Positions 26,310 to 35,563 of a stretch of 64,000 nt of DNA are shown one piece after another; the first letter of the stretch is position 1; every line of letters starts with the position of its first letter. Location of the stretch: contig JARSSP010000007.1 in NCBI GenBank assembly GCA_029624675.1, forward strand, positions 1 through 64,000, in the 5' to 3' direction. The stretch is from Candidatus Contendibacter sp. (GTDB lineage: Bacteria > Pseudomonadota > Gammaproteobacteria > Competibacterales > Competibacteraceae). The position numbers were made by a program, and so were the translations under genes. A model generated the notes under the pieces. That model saw only the letters and a list, made by a program, of their open reading frames with translations. It was not told where the DNA came from and made no database searches.

Positions 26310-27922
26310 GTTCGTCGCCTCCCGAACACAGGAAGATCATAATCAGACAAATCGCTACGATCATCGTCTGCGTCACTGTCCCCCATCGACCAAGTTCCGT
26401 TTCCAGCGAACTGTCCCGTAACGCGAAGTGCCATTGTACCGTCGCCGCTATCGCGATCAGCGAAACCAGCGCCGTCATCGCCTCCAATTGCATGGGAAAA
26501 TCCCAGCGAAGCAGCCCGCTGACGATCCGCGACAGCGCTGGCCAGTCCGGCGCCCGAAACGGAATCCAGGTCAGCGCCACCACCAGAAAGGTCCCTAACG
26601 TCAACAACGCGTCAGCGTAGCCATTCCGACGCGGGGTCCATCGTCCGTCCAACGTTTTGCGCAACGCTCGCTCGATCACCAAATACAGGCCGTGCAACCC
26701 ACCCCACAACACGAACATCCACGATGCCCCATGCCATAGTCCCCCAATCAGCATGGTCAACAGCAAATTACGTTGGGTGAACCATGCGCCACTTCGGTTT
26801 CCCCCCAACGGCACATACAGATAATCACGCAACCAGGCGGACAGCGATATGTGCCAGCGCCGCCAGAAATCCGAAAACCCACGCGCTGCATAGGGGTGGC
26901 GAAAATTGTCGGGAAATTCAAACCCAAAGCACAGGGCAATCCCGATGGCGCATAGTGAGTAGCCGCTAAAGTCATACTGAACGACCACCAGCTAAAGCTG
27001 GTGGGTTCTGCGCCGGGTGCAGAGGACTAAAAGTCCACCCATCAATGCACCCGGCGCTTTAAAAACATGACGATTGCAACAATAGCATCCGGCACTCAAT
27101 TAAGACCAATTTAGAGCGCATCGGAATCTGCTTGGAGAGTCGTAGCTGAAAGCTGACCGGCTAAAGCCGGTGGTTTTAACCTTGGATATTGAAATAAATC
27201 TGTCCAGTGAACGCCAGAACCGCCGACCAGGCGTCCACGGCTCCAGAAACCGCCGGATTTTCATACACCGAGTCCACCACCGGCGCGAAAATGCTGTCCG
27301 CCATCACCGTTTTTGACCAAAGACCGAGCGCCAGTAATACCAGGCCCCATCCCAACTGATCCGCCGAGGCGCGGCGCGGCGCCGTCATTTGCGGCAACAA
27401 CTGATACGCCCGGACAATGGGTCCCGCCACCAGATGCGGAAAGAAACTCACAAACAAGGCGTAATCGAGAAACGACCAATCGCCTCGTACCTCATGCCGA
27501 TACACGTCGATGGTGTAGGACAACGATGCGAAGGTGTAAAAGGAGATACCCACTGGCAATACGATATCCAGCGCCGGTGGATGATACAGGACGCCAAAGA
27601 TCGCCAAGGTCGATTGGAAGTTGACCAGAAGAAAATTGCCATATTTGAAAAATCCCAGCATGCCCAGATTGCTCAACAGGCTCAGTGCCAACAGATTCCG
27701 ACGCCGACGGTCATCTTCGCACCGCCAGATCAACCGGGCCAGCCACCAATCGAGTATCGTTGAGAATAGCAAGATCAGAATATACGGCGGATTCCAGGCC
27801 GCGTAGAACAGATAACTCGCCGCCAGCAGCAGGCGCTTTTGAGCGACCCAGCTCGGCATGAGGCGGTGGAGCGCGAACACTAATGCGAAGAAAACGAGAA
27901 AGGTGAGCGAATTGAATAACAT
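26284..27922 (-). pseudogene. AlgI-like MBOAT acyltransferase, interrupted by a small insertion element
   Basis: The N-terminal part (27922-27176, 247 aa, multiple membrane helices, SYLFYAAWNPPYILILL and VSFFPHLVAGPIVRAYQLLP) and the C-terminal part (26988-26284, DFSGYSLCAIGIALCFGFEF and LIGGLWHGASWMFVLWGGLH with the catalytic His) together make one MBOAT protein. They lie in different frames. The first ends ...GQIYFNIQG then stop, and the second resumes at VVQYDFSGYS; family members read through continuously as QIYFDFSGYS. The break coincides with the hairpin-rich element at ~26985-27176. The intact protein would acetylate extracellular polysaccharide. It is probably inactive unless the element is lost in some cells. 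Confidence 0.88.
26985..27176. mobile_element. IS200/IS605-like non-autonomous element (palindrome-bearing MITE)
   Basis: The ~190-bp insert in the MBOAT gene is bounded by two hairpins with the same loop, CCACCAGC-TAAA-GCTGGTGG (26985-27004) and ACCGGC-TAAA-GCCGGT (27156-27171), the form of IS200/IS605 subterminal palindromes. In between is a 12-bp perfect inverted repeat (27010-27021 with 27046-27057) enclosing a smaller GGACT/AGTCC hairpin. There is no transposase gene and no obvious target duplication, as expected for this single-strand-transposing class. Exact ends cannot be fixed without an empty site. Confidence 0.65.
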
Positions 27923-27987
27923 GGTTCAGGCCGGCTTCTCCAATGTCGACAGTATCGCCAACGCCATCAATCTCACCCTGGCGATGC

Positions 27988-28830
27988 TCATTGTGCGGAC
28001 CCCTGGTAGGCGGCGGCCCAGAACAGCCGGTTGGGAAGTCGTTGCCCACCACCGGCCCGATAACCGGCCTGTAGGGAGCGCCAAGTGTAGTATTGGGCGC
28101 GGTAAAGAGCGGAAAGCACCGATTCTTCCGAGTGCGGACCGTGAATTTGGGCGAGGAGGGCGGCGATGGCGGACGCCAGGGTGCAGCCGGAGCCATGGTA
28201 ATTCTCTGGCAAACGCGGCCAGCGCCAGGTTTCCAACCGTCGGTTGTTGCCGTACAGCGTGTTGACGACCTCGGTGGATGGTTCGGATTCGTGCCCGCCG
28301 GTAATCAGCACATAGCGACAACCGCGGGCCAACAGGGCCATGGCGCAGGCTTCCAGGGTGTCGGCTTCCGGCGCCAGCCGACGAGCCTCGACGCTGTTGG
28401 GGGTCAGCACGGTGGTCAGGGGCAACAGCAGGGTCTGGATGGCCTCGATCAGTGCCGCGCTGGCCAATTCGGCGCCGCCACCCGCCGCCAACACCGGGTC
28501 GAGCACCACCGGGACGCCTGGATAGGCAATGAGTAGCGCGCGCAGAGCGACGGCGTTGTCGGCGCCACCGATCACGCCGATCTTGAACGCCGCCACTGGC
28601 ATGTCCTTCAGTACCGCCCGCGCTTGGGCGAGTACTTGATCGGGGTCGACCGGCAACAGCGCTTGGACGTTGTGGGTGTCCTGCACGGTTAGGGCGGTAA
28701 TGACCGGCGCCGGATGGCAGCCTAGACTGACCAGGGTTTCGATGTCAGCGGCGACCCCGGCTCCACCGCTGGGATCGTTGCCGGCCAAGGTCGCGACCAC
28801 GGGCGGCGGGAGGGGGAGGGAAGGAGTCAA
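27988..28830 (-). CDS. thiD: Hydroxymethylpyrimidine (phosphate) kinase
   Basis: A 280-residue ribokinase-fold enzyme that phosphorylates HMP and HMP-phosphate in thiamine synthesis. It shows VATLAGNDPSGGAGVAADIE at the N-terminus, VLDPVLAAGG in the middle and YHGSGCTLASAIAALLA with the catalytic GSGC-type anion hole near the end. The start is a TTG at 28830 with CTGGAG 7 nt before it. It would normally neighbour thiE, now 2.9 kb away beyond the MBOAT/SGNH pair. Confidence 0.93.
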   Translation of the reverse strand: MTPSLPLPPPVVATLAGNDPSGGAGVAADIETLVSLGCHPAPVITALTVQDTHNVQALLPVDPDQVLAQARAVLKDMPVAAFKIGVIGGADNAVALRALLIAYPGVPVVLDPVLAAGGGAELASAALIEAIQTLLLPLTTVLTPNSVEARRLAPEADTLEACAMALLARGCRYVLITGGHESEPSTEVVNTLYGNNRRLETWRWPRLPENYHGSGCTLASAIAALLAQIHGPHSEESVLSALYRAQYYTWRSLQAGYRAGGGQRLPNRLFWAAAYQGSAQ

Positions 28831-28949
28831 GCTGGTGCTCCAGGGAGGGATAGGATGTGAATTCTAGCAAACGTGGCGGCTTTTTCGGGGAGCGCCGGCA
28901 TGGGACAATGCCCGCCGCGAAATCGACGCGGACGAAAGGCGTGAGCGTG

Positions 28950-29114
28950 ATGAAAAAATATATGTGTCTGGTTTGCGGGTTTATTTATGATGAGGAAAAA
29001 GGTTGGCCCGATGACGGTATTCCGCCAGGCACTCGGTGGAGCGATGTGCCACCGACCTGGACCTGTCCCGAATGCGGTACCGCCAAGGAAGACTTCGAGA
29101 TGGTGGAGATTTAG
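28950..29114 (+). CDS. Rubredoxin
   Basis: A 54-residue electron carrier. The two cysteine knuckles MCLVCGF and TCPECGT coordinate a single Fe, and [20 protein letters not shown] is the typical rubredoxin centre. The ATG at 28950 gives the normal length; an upstream in-frame extension has no homology. It is cytoplasmic and divergent from thiD. Rubredoxins serve oxygen-detoxification or alkane-oxidation reductases; no partner gene is adjacent. Confidence 0.96.
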   Translation: MKKYMCLVCGFIYDEEKGWPDDGIPPGTRWSDVPPTWTCPECGTAKEDFEMVEI

Positions 29115-29124
29115 GGGGCGCGGC

Positions 29125-29646
29125 GTGACCACTCTTCTGGGACGTATGCAACTCAGCTCGGGTGATATTACCCAATTACCGGTGGATGCCATCGTCAACG
29201 CCGCCAACCGCTCGCTGTTGGGTGGTGGCGGGGTGGACGGCGCCATTCATCGGGCCGCTGGTCCGGGTCTGCTGGCCGAGTGCCGAACCTTGGGTGGCTG
29301 CGAGACCGGTCAGGCCAAGATCACCCGGGGCTATCGCCTGCCGGCCCGCCATGTTATCCATACCGTCGGACCGATCTGGCAAGGCGGTGATGGAGGCGAG
29401 CCGGAGTTGCTGGCGGCTTGCTATCGCAACAGCTTGCGACTGGCGGTGGAGTACGGCATCCGCACCATTGCCTTTCCCGCCATCAGTTGCGGGGTATACG
29501 GCTATCCGCTGGACGAGGCGGCGCGGATCGCGGTGCGCGAGGTTAGGGCCTTCCTTGCCAGGGATGATCGGGTCGAGACAGTCTATTTGGTCTGTTTCGG
29601 GGGGGATGTACGCGAGGCCTACGAGCGGGCGCTGGGACAGGCATGA
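29125..29646 (+). CDS. Macrodomain protein (O-acetyl-ADP-ribose deacetylase type)
   Basis: A 173-residue MacroD/YmdB-like macrodomain. Key segments are [40 protein letters not shown] (phosphate loop and catalytic Asp), [12 protein letters not shown] and [20 protein letters not shown]. The family hydrolyses O-acetyl-ADP-ribose and can remove ADP-ribose from proteins or nucleic acid. The GTG at 29125 follows AGGGGG by about 8 nt and is preferred; the ATG at 29146 would remove seven residues. It begins 10 nt after rubredoxin stops, so the two are probably co-transcribed. Confidence 0.9.
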   Translation: MTTLLGRMQLSSGDITQLPVDAIVNAANRSLLGGGGVDGAIHRAAGPGLLAECRTLGGCETGQAKITRGYRLPARHVIHTVGPIWQGGDGGEPELLAACYRNSLRLAVEYGIRTIAFPAISCGVYGYPLDEAARIAVREVRAFLARDDRVETVYLVCFGGDVREAYERALGQA

Positions 29647-29728
29647 GTGACGATGGATGAGCGTATCCAATCGACCCGCCCGACTGGAAGGGGCGGTTGG
29701 GTACGCCAGCGTCTCGCGGGAAACGGAT

Positions 29729-30106
29729 TTACAGATGGATAAGCGGAGGGCGGTTGGCGACGCCACCATCGAGCCCCGAAGGCGGCGTCGCCGACGGCGT
29801 GGTGGGCTGCTCCTCCAAGGGAAGAAAGCGTTCGTATCGGTATTCCAGGGTTCGCGCGTGATCGTCCCGCCGCTCCTCCCGGTATTGGCGCAGGGCCTCG
29901 GCCATCATCGCCGCGAACAAGGTTTCGGCGTGAGACCGCCAATACTCGTCCTGGTCCACGATCGCGGCGGTGTGGGATGGGTTACTCGACACGGCGGAGG
30001 GAACCGGGCGTAACAGAGCCATCAACAAGGCACCGGCGGTCGCCAGTAGGAAGGCTGGCAACAGATAGAGACCGAGATTGCGAAGGATGCGAATCGTGTC
30101 GCGCAT
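29729..30106 (-). CDS. Hypothetical single-pass membrane protein
   Basis: A 125-residue protein with one N-terminal hydrophobic helix (residues ~9-32, LRNLGLYLLPAFLLATAGAL) and a charged, Glu/Arg-rich region (DEYWRSHAETLFAAMMAEAL), then a Pro/Thr-rich tail. It is likely anchored in the inner membrane with the tail outside. I recognise no family. AGGGG precedes the ATG. It stands alone between the macrodomain gene and the EF-G paralogue. Confidence 0.5.
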   Translation of the reverse strand: MRDTIRILRNLGLYLLPAFLLATAGALLMALLRPVPSAVSSNPSHTAAIVDQDEYWRSHAETLFAAMMAEALRQYREERRDDHARTLEYRYERFLPLEEQPTTPSATPPSGLDGGVANRPPLIHL

Positions 30107-30250
30107 GGCTGACCCCTGACGACGCCGGCGGAAACAAATATTGTATAAATATTGGCAAATCTTATCCCAATCATTGCAGTGAAGTCAAGCGAAAGGCAGG
30201 AAATTATTGTACAAACTTTTTAACCAAGGCTAGAACTAGGATTTTAAGGC

Positions 30251-30276
30251 GCAAACCGGGACACTGCCCGGCTTGC
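30251..30276 (-). terminator. Possible rho-independent terminator of the EF-G-like gene
   Basis: The inverted repeat GCAAACCGGG...CCCGGCTTGC lies 11 nt after the minus-strand stop codon, followed by a modest T/A-rich stretch. It has no long U tract, so its strength is uncertain. Confidence 0.5.
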
Positions 30277-30286
30277 GTGGAAGGGA

Positions 30287-32329
30287 TCAGCTTTCCTGCT
30301 GTTTCTTGTAGGCGGTGTGCAGCTTTTGCTGGATTTCGCCGGGCACCGGGTCGTAGTGGCTCAGTTCGATGCTGTACGAACCGAGGCCGGCGGTCATGGA
30401 TTTCAACTGTGACTCATAGCCTTCCAGTTCCGCCATCGGTACCTGGGCTTTGATGATGCTGATGCCACGCGGCCCGGCGTCGGTGCCCGCGATACGCCCG
30501 CGCCGACTGGACAGGTCGCCGGTGATGGCGCCGACGCAATCGCCCGGCGCCCGGACTTCCAGGTTGACGATCGGTTCCAGCACGATCGGCTTCGCCTTGC
30601 TGACCGCGTCCAGGAAGGCTTCCCGCCCGGCGGTGACGAAGGCGATTTCCTTGGAATCCACCGGATGATACTTGCCGTCGTAGGCGATGGCACGCACGTC
30701 CTGCACCGGATAGCCAGCTACCGCTCCTTCCTGCAGGGCCTCGCGGACGCCTTTTTCGACCGCCGGCAGGAACGAGGTCGGAATGGTGCCGCCCACCACC
30801 TCGCTGACGAACTCGAAGCCGGCGTCGCGCGGCAGCGGTTCGATCCGCATGTACACCTCGCCGAACTGGCCGGCGCCACCGGTCTGTTTCTTGTGGCGAT
30901 GATGGCCCTCGGCGTTCTGACTGATGGTTTCCTTGTAGGCTATCTTGGGCGGTTTGGTCTCGACTTGCAGGTTGTAGCGCTGCTGCATCTTTTCCAGGGT
31001 AAGGCGTAGGTGCAGGTCGCTCAGGCCACGCAGCACGGTTTCCTTGGTATGGGCGTTGTGCTCCAGCGCCAGGCAGGGGTCTTCCTCCAGCAGTTTGTTC
31101 ACGGTATCGGACAGCTTCTGCTCGTCGCCGCGGGTGGCGGCGCGGATGGCCAGCCCGAACAGTGGGGTGGGGAAGCGTAATGGCTGTGGTTGGACCTGAT
31201 CCTCGTCATGGGAGTCGTGCAATACCACGTCGCGGTGAATGTCATCGACCTTGGCTACCGCGCAGATGTCGCCGGGAACGGCGGTCGCTACCTCGGGATG
31301 TTCCTTGCCGTGTATTTGAAACAGATGACCGACCTTGAACGGCTTGCGGCTATCGCCGATGAACAACTGGCTGTCCTTGGTCAAGGTACCCTGATGGATG
31401 CGGAAAATGCCAAGCTTGCCGATGAAGGGGTCGATCAACACCTTGAAGACGTGCGCCACCACATGCTGTTTAAGATCGGGGATGGCGTGGAATTTCTCGG
31501 CCGCTTCGCCTTCACCCTTCAGAAGCGGTTCGGGGTTGCCTTCAAGTGGGTTGGGCAGCAGCTTGACGAAAACATCCAGCAGTTCCTTCACGCCGACGCC
31601 AGCACGGGCCGAGACGAAGCAGATCGGGATGAGGTGACCTTCCCGCAGCGCTTTCTCGAACGGTGCGTGCAGTTGCTCAGGTTGTAAATCCTCGCCCTGT
31701 TCCAGATACAACGCCATCAGATCCTCGTCCATCTCGACCACCTGATCGATCAGGGCGGAATGAGCGCTGGCCACGCTGGAAAAATCGCTGTCCCCGGCGG
31801 GATTGAAGAAGCAGTCCACCACGCTGGTGGCGTCGTTGGCCGGGAGATTGATCGGCAGACATTCCTTGCCGAAGCTTTCCTGAATTTGATCCAGCAGACC
31901 GGACAAGTCGATGTTCTCGGCGTCGATCTTGTTGACGATGATCATCCGGCACTGGCGGCGCTCGGCGGCGCGCTCCATCATCCGTTGCGTCATTGCCTCG
32001 ATACCGGCCTGGGCGTTGATGACCACCGCCACCGTTTCCACCGCCGGCAACACGGCGAGCGCCTGACCGATGAAATCGGGGAAGCCCGGGGTGTCGATCA
32101 GATTGACATGGGCGCCGTTGTGGTCGAAGTGGACCAGGGCGGCGTCCAATGAATGCTGGTGCGCTTTTTCCTGCGGGTCGAAATCGCAGACCGTGTTGCC
32201 TTTTTCCACGACGCCGGGCGTGGCCAGCCGGCCGGCGCGATGCAGAATGGACTCCACCAGAGTGGTTTTTCCAGCCGCGCCATGCCCGACCAAGGCGATA
32301 TTGCGGATGGATTCGGTGGTGTGGCTCAT
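30287..32329 (-). CDS. Elongation factor G paralogue (EF-G-like translational GTPase)
   Basis: A 680-residue GTPase with EF-G domain order. G1 is ALVGHGAAGKTTLVESILHR, G3 NLIDTPGFPDFI and G4 IVNKIDAE; domain IV/V includes SEVVGGTIPTSFLPAVEKGV and the tail LSHYDPVPGEIQ. GAAGKT instead of the GHIDAGKT of true EF-G, and isolation from rpsL-rpsG-tuf, mark it as the second EF-G-like subfamily. Its exact job (ribosome recycling, stress translation) differs between lineages. The ATG at 32329 has GGAGG 7 nt upstream; an in-frame TTG precedes it by one codon. Confidence 0.9.
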   Translation of the reverse strand: MSHTTESIRNIALVGHGAAGKTTLVESILHRAGRLATPGVVEKGNTVCDFDPQEKAHQHSLDAALVHFDHNGAHVNLIDTPGFPDFIGQALAVLPAVETVAVVINAQAGIEAMTQRMMERAAERRQCRMIIVNKIDAENIDLSGLLDQIQESFGKECLPINLPANDATSVVDCFFNPAGDSDFSSVASAHSALIDQVVEMDEDLMALYLEQGEDLQPEQLHAPFEKALREGHLIPICFVSARAGVGVKELLDVFVKLLPNPLEGNPEPLLKGEGEAAEKFHAIPDLKQHVVAHVFKVLIDPFIGKLGIFRIHQGTLTKDSQLFIGDSRKPFKVGHLFQIHGKEHPEVATAVPGDICAVAKVDDIHRDVVLHDSHDEDQVQPQPLRFPTPLFGLAIRAATRGDEQKLSDTVNKLLEEDPCLALEHNAHTKETVLRGLSDLHLRLTLEKMQQRYNLQVETKPPKIAYKETISQNAEGHHRHKKQTGGAGQFGEVYMRIEPLPRDAGFEFVSEVVGGTIPTSFLPAVEKGVREALQEGAVAGYPVQDVRAIAYDGKYHPVDSKEIAFVTAGREAFLDAVSKAKPIVLEPIVNLEVRAPGDCVGAITGDLSSRRGRIAGTDAGPRGISIIKAQVPMAELEGYESQLKSMTAGLGSYSIELSHYDPVPGEIQQKLHTAYKKQQES

Positions 32330-32486
32330 CAAGGGCCTCCTGTCGCTAGGATTTAGTACGTTATGGTTTGTCGATCAGACGATTCCGATCCAGAATTGAT
32401 AAGTTTACAAGAAGGGTTGCGGTTTCTCATGTCGGCCGCCGCATTTTTTACTCGGGTCGCGCGCGCGTGGTCTGGCCGATCGCGGC

Positions 32487-33314
32487 TTAGATGGCGTCGG
32501 CAGCCTGGAGGAGGGAGTAGACGTCAAAGCGGGTGTTGATCGTGGCGATTTGGAAGCTGGGCTGCGATCCGACCAGCGGCGGAGCCCGCCGGGGCCGCTT
32601 CACCACCACCCGCCGGCGGGCGTTGGCCAGGGCGGCGGCCAGCAGTTCCGGAGCATCGGCGTCGTCCCCGGCCAGGCAACGCAGCAGGCGCATCTCTTTC
32701 CCCGCCAGCGCCGCTTTCCGGCGGAGCGGATACATCGGATCCAGATAAACGACATCCGGTCGTTGCTCGTCCGTGAGTTTCCGCAAATAGTCCCGTCCGT
32801 CCGCCATGACTAGACTGAGCCGCCCCGCCACCAGCGGACCGAGGTCCGGGATACAGGCGGCGCGCTCCAAGCCGTCGCGTAACAGCGCGGCGATGAGAGG
32901 GGAACGTTCCACCAACCGCACCACGCAGCCCAGACAGGCCAATACGAAGGCGTCGCGGCCCAGTCCGGCGGTGGCGTCCACCACGCTCGGCGCCGCGCCG
33001 CGTTTCAACCCAACCGCGCGCGCCAGCGGTTGATTGCGTCCCCCACCGAACCGGCGTCGGTGGGCGACCGCGCCCATCGCGAAGTCGGCGTAAACTGGGC
33101 CGGCCGGGTTCGGTCCCAGTTCTCGCAATTCCAGTCGCTCCGCCGTCATGACCAGCAGATGGGTAAAGTCGTTCGTGGCGGGGTCGGAGATCCAGGGAAG
33201 TCCTAGCGTCGTGGCCAGGACAATGGTGGTTTCCAGATCGGTGGCAGGGTCGCGGGTTACCGCGATGCGGAATGGGGCGGTGGGGTGCGGAACGGTCAAA
33301 GTCATAAACGACAT
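32487..33314 (-). CDS. rsmJ: 16S rRNA (guanine-1516-N2)-methyltransferase RsmJ
   Basis: A 275-residue Rossmann methyltransferase that modifies G1516 of 16S rRNA. It has SVVDATAGLGRDAFVLACLG (SAM site, motif I), VVYLDPMYPLRRKAALAGKE (catalytic DPMYP motif) and RRRVVVKRPRRAPPLVGSQP, the RsmJ-specific segment. The C-terminus INTRFDVYSLL is also typical. Two starts three codons apart (33314, 33305) are possible. It is monocistronic. Confidence 0.93.
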   Translation of the reverse strand: MSFMTLTVPHPTAPFRIAVTRDPATDLETTIVLATTLGLPWISDPATNDFTHLLVMTAERLELRELGPNPAGPVYADFAMGAVAHRRRFGGGRNQPLARAVGLKRGAAPSVVDATAGLGRDAFVLACLGCVVRLVERSPLIAALLRDGLERAACIPDLGPLVAGRLSLVMADGRDYLRKLTDEQRPDVVYLDPMYPLRRKAALAGKEMRLLRCLAGDDADAPELLAAALANARRRVVVKRPRRAPPLVGSQPSFQIATINTRFDVYSLLQAADAI

Positions 33315-33357
33315 CGCCCCGTTCTTCCTATGAGGCGATGCGTTAGGTAAGGCAATC

Positions 33358-33711
33358 TCATGCGGCCTTGGGTAGCGTCGTTTCCAACGTGGCTTGGGTT
33401 AGGCCATCCATGTCGGTTTTGAAGCGGGTGATCATTCCGGACATGATACGGGCATCGTTCATCAGCTTGCGTTGCAGGGTCTGGGCGATTTCCGCCTGGC
33501 GCTTGTAAAAGTCCTGCAAGCTTTCCAGGTCGGTGATTTCGGCGGCGGCCCGCAGTTGGTTGATACTGATGTCGAAATAAGCTTTCAGGGAATTCATCTG
33601 GAACATCAAGAGCTTTTCCACGTTCTCGATGAACAGTTTATTGGCTCTGATCATGGGTTCCGGTAGAACCGGCGGATTTTCCAACGCCTTGTTGAACAGA
33701 TTGACGACCAT
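33358..33711 (-). CDS. Phasin family protein
   Basis: A 117-residue all-helical protein of the phasin type (FIENVEKLLMFQMNSLKAYF, then SLQDFYKRQAEIAQTLQRKL). Phasins coat PHA granules and control their number and size. GGAGG lies 5 nt before the ATG. The gene is on its own, 11 kb from phaC, but fits the storage-polymer metabolism implied by that gene. Confidence 0.85.
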   Translation of the reverse strand: MVVNLFNKALENPPVLPEPMIRANKLFIENVEKLLMFQMNSLKAYFDISINQLRAAAEITDLESLQDFYKRQAEIAQTLQRKLMNDARIMSGMITRFKTDMDGLTQATLETTLPKAA

Positions 33712-33925
33712 GGCGGCCTCCTCGTCGAATGAATTGTTTATTGCGTTGCAATATAGCGCGGTTGATGCTGCGCCGCAACATGAAAGAGGGTTTGTTTTGA
33801 GGGGCGGCGGTCGCGGGCCGAGTGATGAAATTCACGATGCGAAATCGGCCGCTTGAACTATCCTTAAGGCTTGACGAGACGGTAACACGGTTTTCGGTCA
33901 ATGTGGCAATGCCACGGATCGCGGA

Positions 33926-34906
33926 GTGAAACCTTTGGGTATCAAGACGATTCCTGGATCGACCGCGTGGCTGCGCGGCGATGGCGCGATTCCCAGCCAC
34001 GATATTGGACCGCGAGAGCGCGCGCCACGATTGGCTCTGGTCGCGGATCTGCGAGGTCAGGAACTTAACGGCATGTTCGTTTTGTCGCGCCTGGCGGCGT
34101 TTCTGCGAGACATCGAAGCGGGTCGGCGGCGGGACTTGCGGTTGCGCGAGCGGGTGCTAGTGATTCCCTCGGTCGGCGACGCCGCCGAGGGGCAGGGAGC
34201 GAGCATCCAACGGATCGCGTGGTTGCGGTGGGCGATGAGCGATGCGGTGGTGGCGGCGACCCAGGCAGCCTATTACCGGGTAACGATTCATCCTAGCCCG
34301 GATACCGAGGAGATGCCGCAGGTGCGGTTGTACGCCCCGAATGACGACGAGCGGGCCAGCGCCTGCTTATTTGGATTGCCGGCGGTGATCGAGCAACCGC
34401 TTGAACTGGCCGAGACGCCCGTGTTGGTGCGGGCCTGGCGACTGTGCGGTGGTGAGAATTTCGCGCTTCACGCCGGGCAAGCCGGCGGTCTGCAAACCGT
34501 TCATTGCGAGAGCCTGTTCCATGCCCTGGTGGCGTTCTTGGATCGAACGGGTATCGTGGAAGGCTTGCGGCTGGCCAACGAAGAGGAAGACTTGGAATAT
34601 TTTGGTCTGCGTCAGGTCTTCTTGGTGCTGGCCGAACAGTCGGGTATCTTCTCCTCGCGCCAGGAGGTCGGGCGCTGGGTCCAGACGGGCGAGGAACTTG
34701 GCCAGGTCTACGACGGGTTTACCGGCGGCGCGCGCGCGCGGGTGATCGCGCCGGTGGCGGGGTTGCTGGCGAGCCTGCGTCGGCAGCCGTTGTTGCGGGA
34801 AGGCGATCTGGTAGCGCGGATTCTGACGCCCGCCCGGACGATTCGGTGCGAGCGGTCGCGCCCGAGAGGAGAACGGCATGAACGACGATTTGGGCTTCGA
34901 CCCTGA
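33926..34906 (+). CDS. Succinylglutamate desuccinylase/aspartoacylase-like protein with altered metal site
   Basis: A 326-residue protein of the AstE/AspA (M14-like) family. The signature LHGDELNG appears here as LVADLRGQELNGMFVLSRLA, so Arg replaces the first zinc-binding His. A second His survives in YRVTIHPSPDTEEMPQVRLY. The DxNR motif that normally follows the first strand is not visible, and the segment between VLVIPSVG and the second His is short. It may therefore be non-catalytic or use another chemistry. The C-terminal part ends in a beta-barrel-like region (GFTGGARARVIAPVAGLLAS). The start is a GTG at 33926. Its last 29 nt overlap pcm. Confidence 0.75.
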   Translation: MKPLGIKTIPGSTAWLRGDGAIPSHDIGPRERAPRLALVADLRGQELNGMFVLSRLAAFLRDIEAGRRRDLRLRERVLVIPSVGDAAEGQGASIQRIAWLRWAMSDAVVAATQAAYYRVTIHPSPDTEEMPQVRLYAPNDDERASACLFGLPAVIEQPLELAETPVLVRAWRLCGGENFALHAGQAGGLQTVHCESLFHALVAFLDRTGIVEGLRLANEEEDLEYFGLRQVFLVLAEQSGIFSSRQEVGRWVQTGEELGQVYDGFTGGARARVIAPVAGLLASLRRQPLLREGDLVARILTPARTIRCERSRPRGERHERRFGLRP

Positions 34907-35561
34907 AAATCCATTGCGGCGCCTGTTGGCGCGGGTGGTCGCCGAGACTCGCGAAACCGGCGGGACCACTGGCTGTTCCGCCTTGAGTGCGCGCGTGTTG
35001 GAGGCGTTGGCGGCGGTTCCCCGGCATCGTTTCGTTCTGGCGGCGCAACAGGATTGGGCCTATGCCGACATGCCGCTGCCGATCGGGCGCGGCCAAACCA
35101 TTTCCCAGCCGTTCATCGTGGCGTTGATGACCGAGTTGCTGGAACTTGAACCGGACGCCGTGGTGCTGGAAGTCGGCACGGGGTCGGGTTATCAGACGGC
35201 GGTGCTGGCCCAGTTGGCGCGGTGGGTATATTCGGTGGAGCGGATTCCCGAATTGGCCGAAACCGCCGCCGAGCGTTTACGGGAGCTGGGATACGACAAC
35301 GTGACGATTCGCGCCGCCGACGGCGGCCAGGGTTGGGAAGAGCACGCGCCGTTCGATGCCGTCATCGTCACGGCGGCGGCGGCGGAAATCCCGCCGGCGC
35401 TGGCGCGGCAACTGAAGCCGGGCGGGCGGCTGGTCGTGCCGGTGGGTCCAGTGGGCCATACCCAGGATCTGCGGCTGCTGCGCAAGGACGCCCAAGGCAT
35501 GGTGCACGGGCGCAGTATATTGCCGGTGGTGTTCGTGCCGCTGGTCCACGACCGGGAGTAG
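34878..35561 (+). CDS. pcm: Protein-L-isoaspartate O-methyltransferase
   Basis: A 227-residue SAM enzyme that methylates isoaspartyl residues in damaged proteins to start their repair. Motifs are PLPIGRGQTISQPFIVALMT (substrate loop), VVLEVGTGSGYQTAVLAQLA (SAM motif I) and PFDAVIVTAAAAEIPPAL. AGGAG precedes the ATG at 34878. The gene starts inside the preceding desuccinylase-like gene, so translation is coupled. It converges with dgt, with the stops 2 nt apart. Confidence 0.95.
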   Translation: MNDDLGFDPENPLRRLLARVVAETRETGGTTGCSALSARVLEALAAVPRHRFVLAAQQDWAYADMPLPIGRGQTISQPFIVALMTELLELEPDAVVLEVGTGSGYQTAVLAQLARWVYSVERIPELAETAAERLRELGYDNVTIRAADGGQGWEEHAPFDAVIVTAAAAEIPPALARQLKPGGRLVVPVGPVGHTQDLRLLRKDAQGMVHGRSILPVVFVPLVHDRE

Positions 35562-35563
35562 GA

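Noticed and set aside
26985..27176. Self-splicing intron in the MBOAT gene
   Set aside because: At ~190 bp it is far too short, and its paired TAAA-loop hairpins fit an IS200/IS605-derived element.
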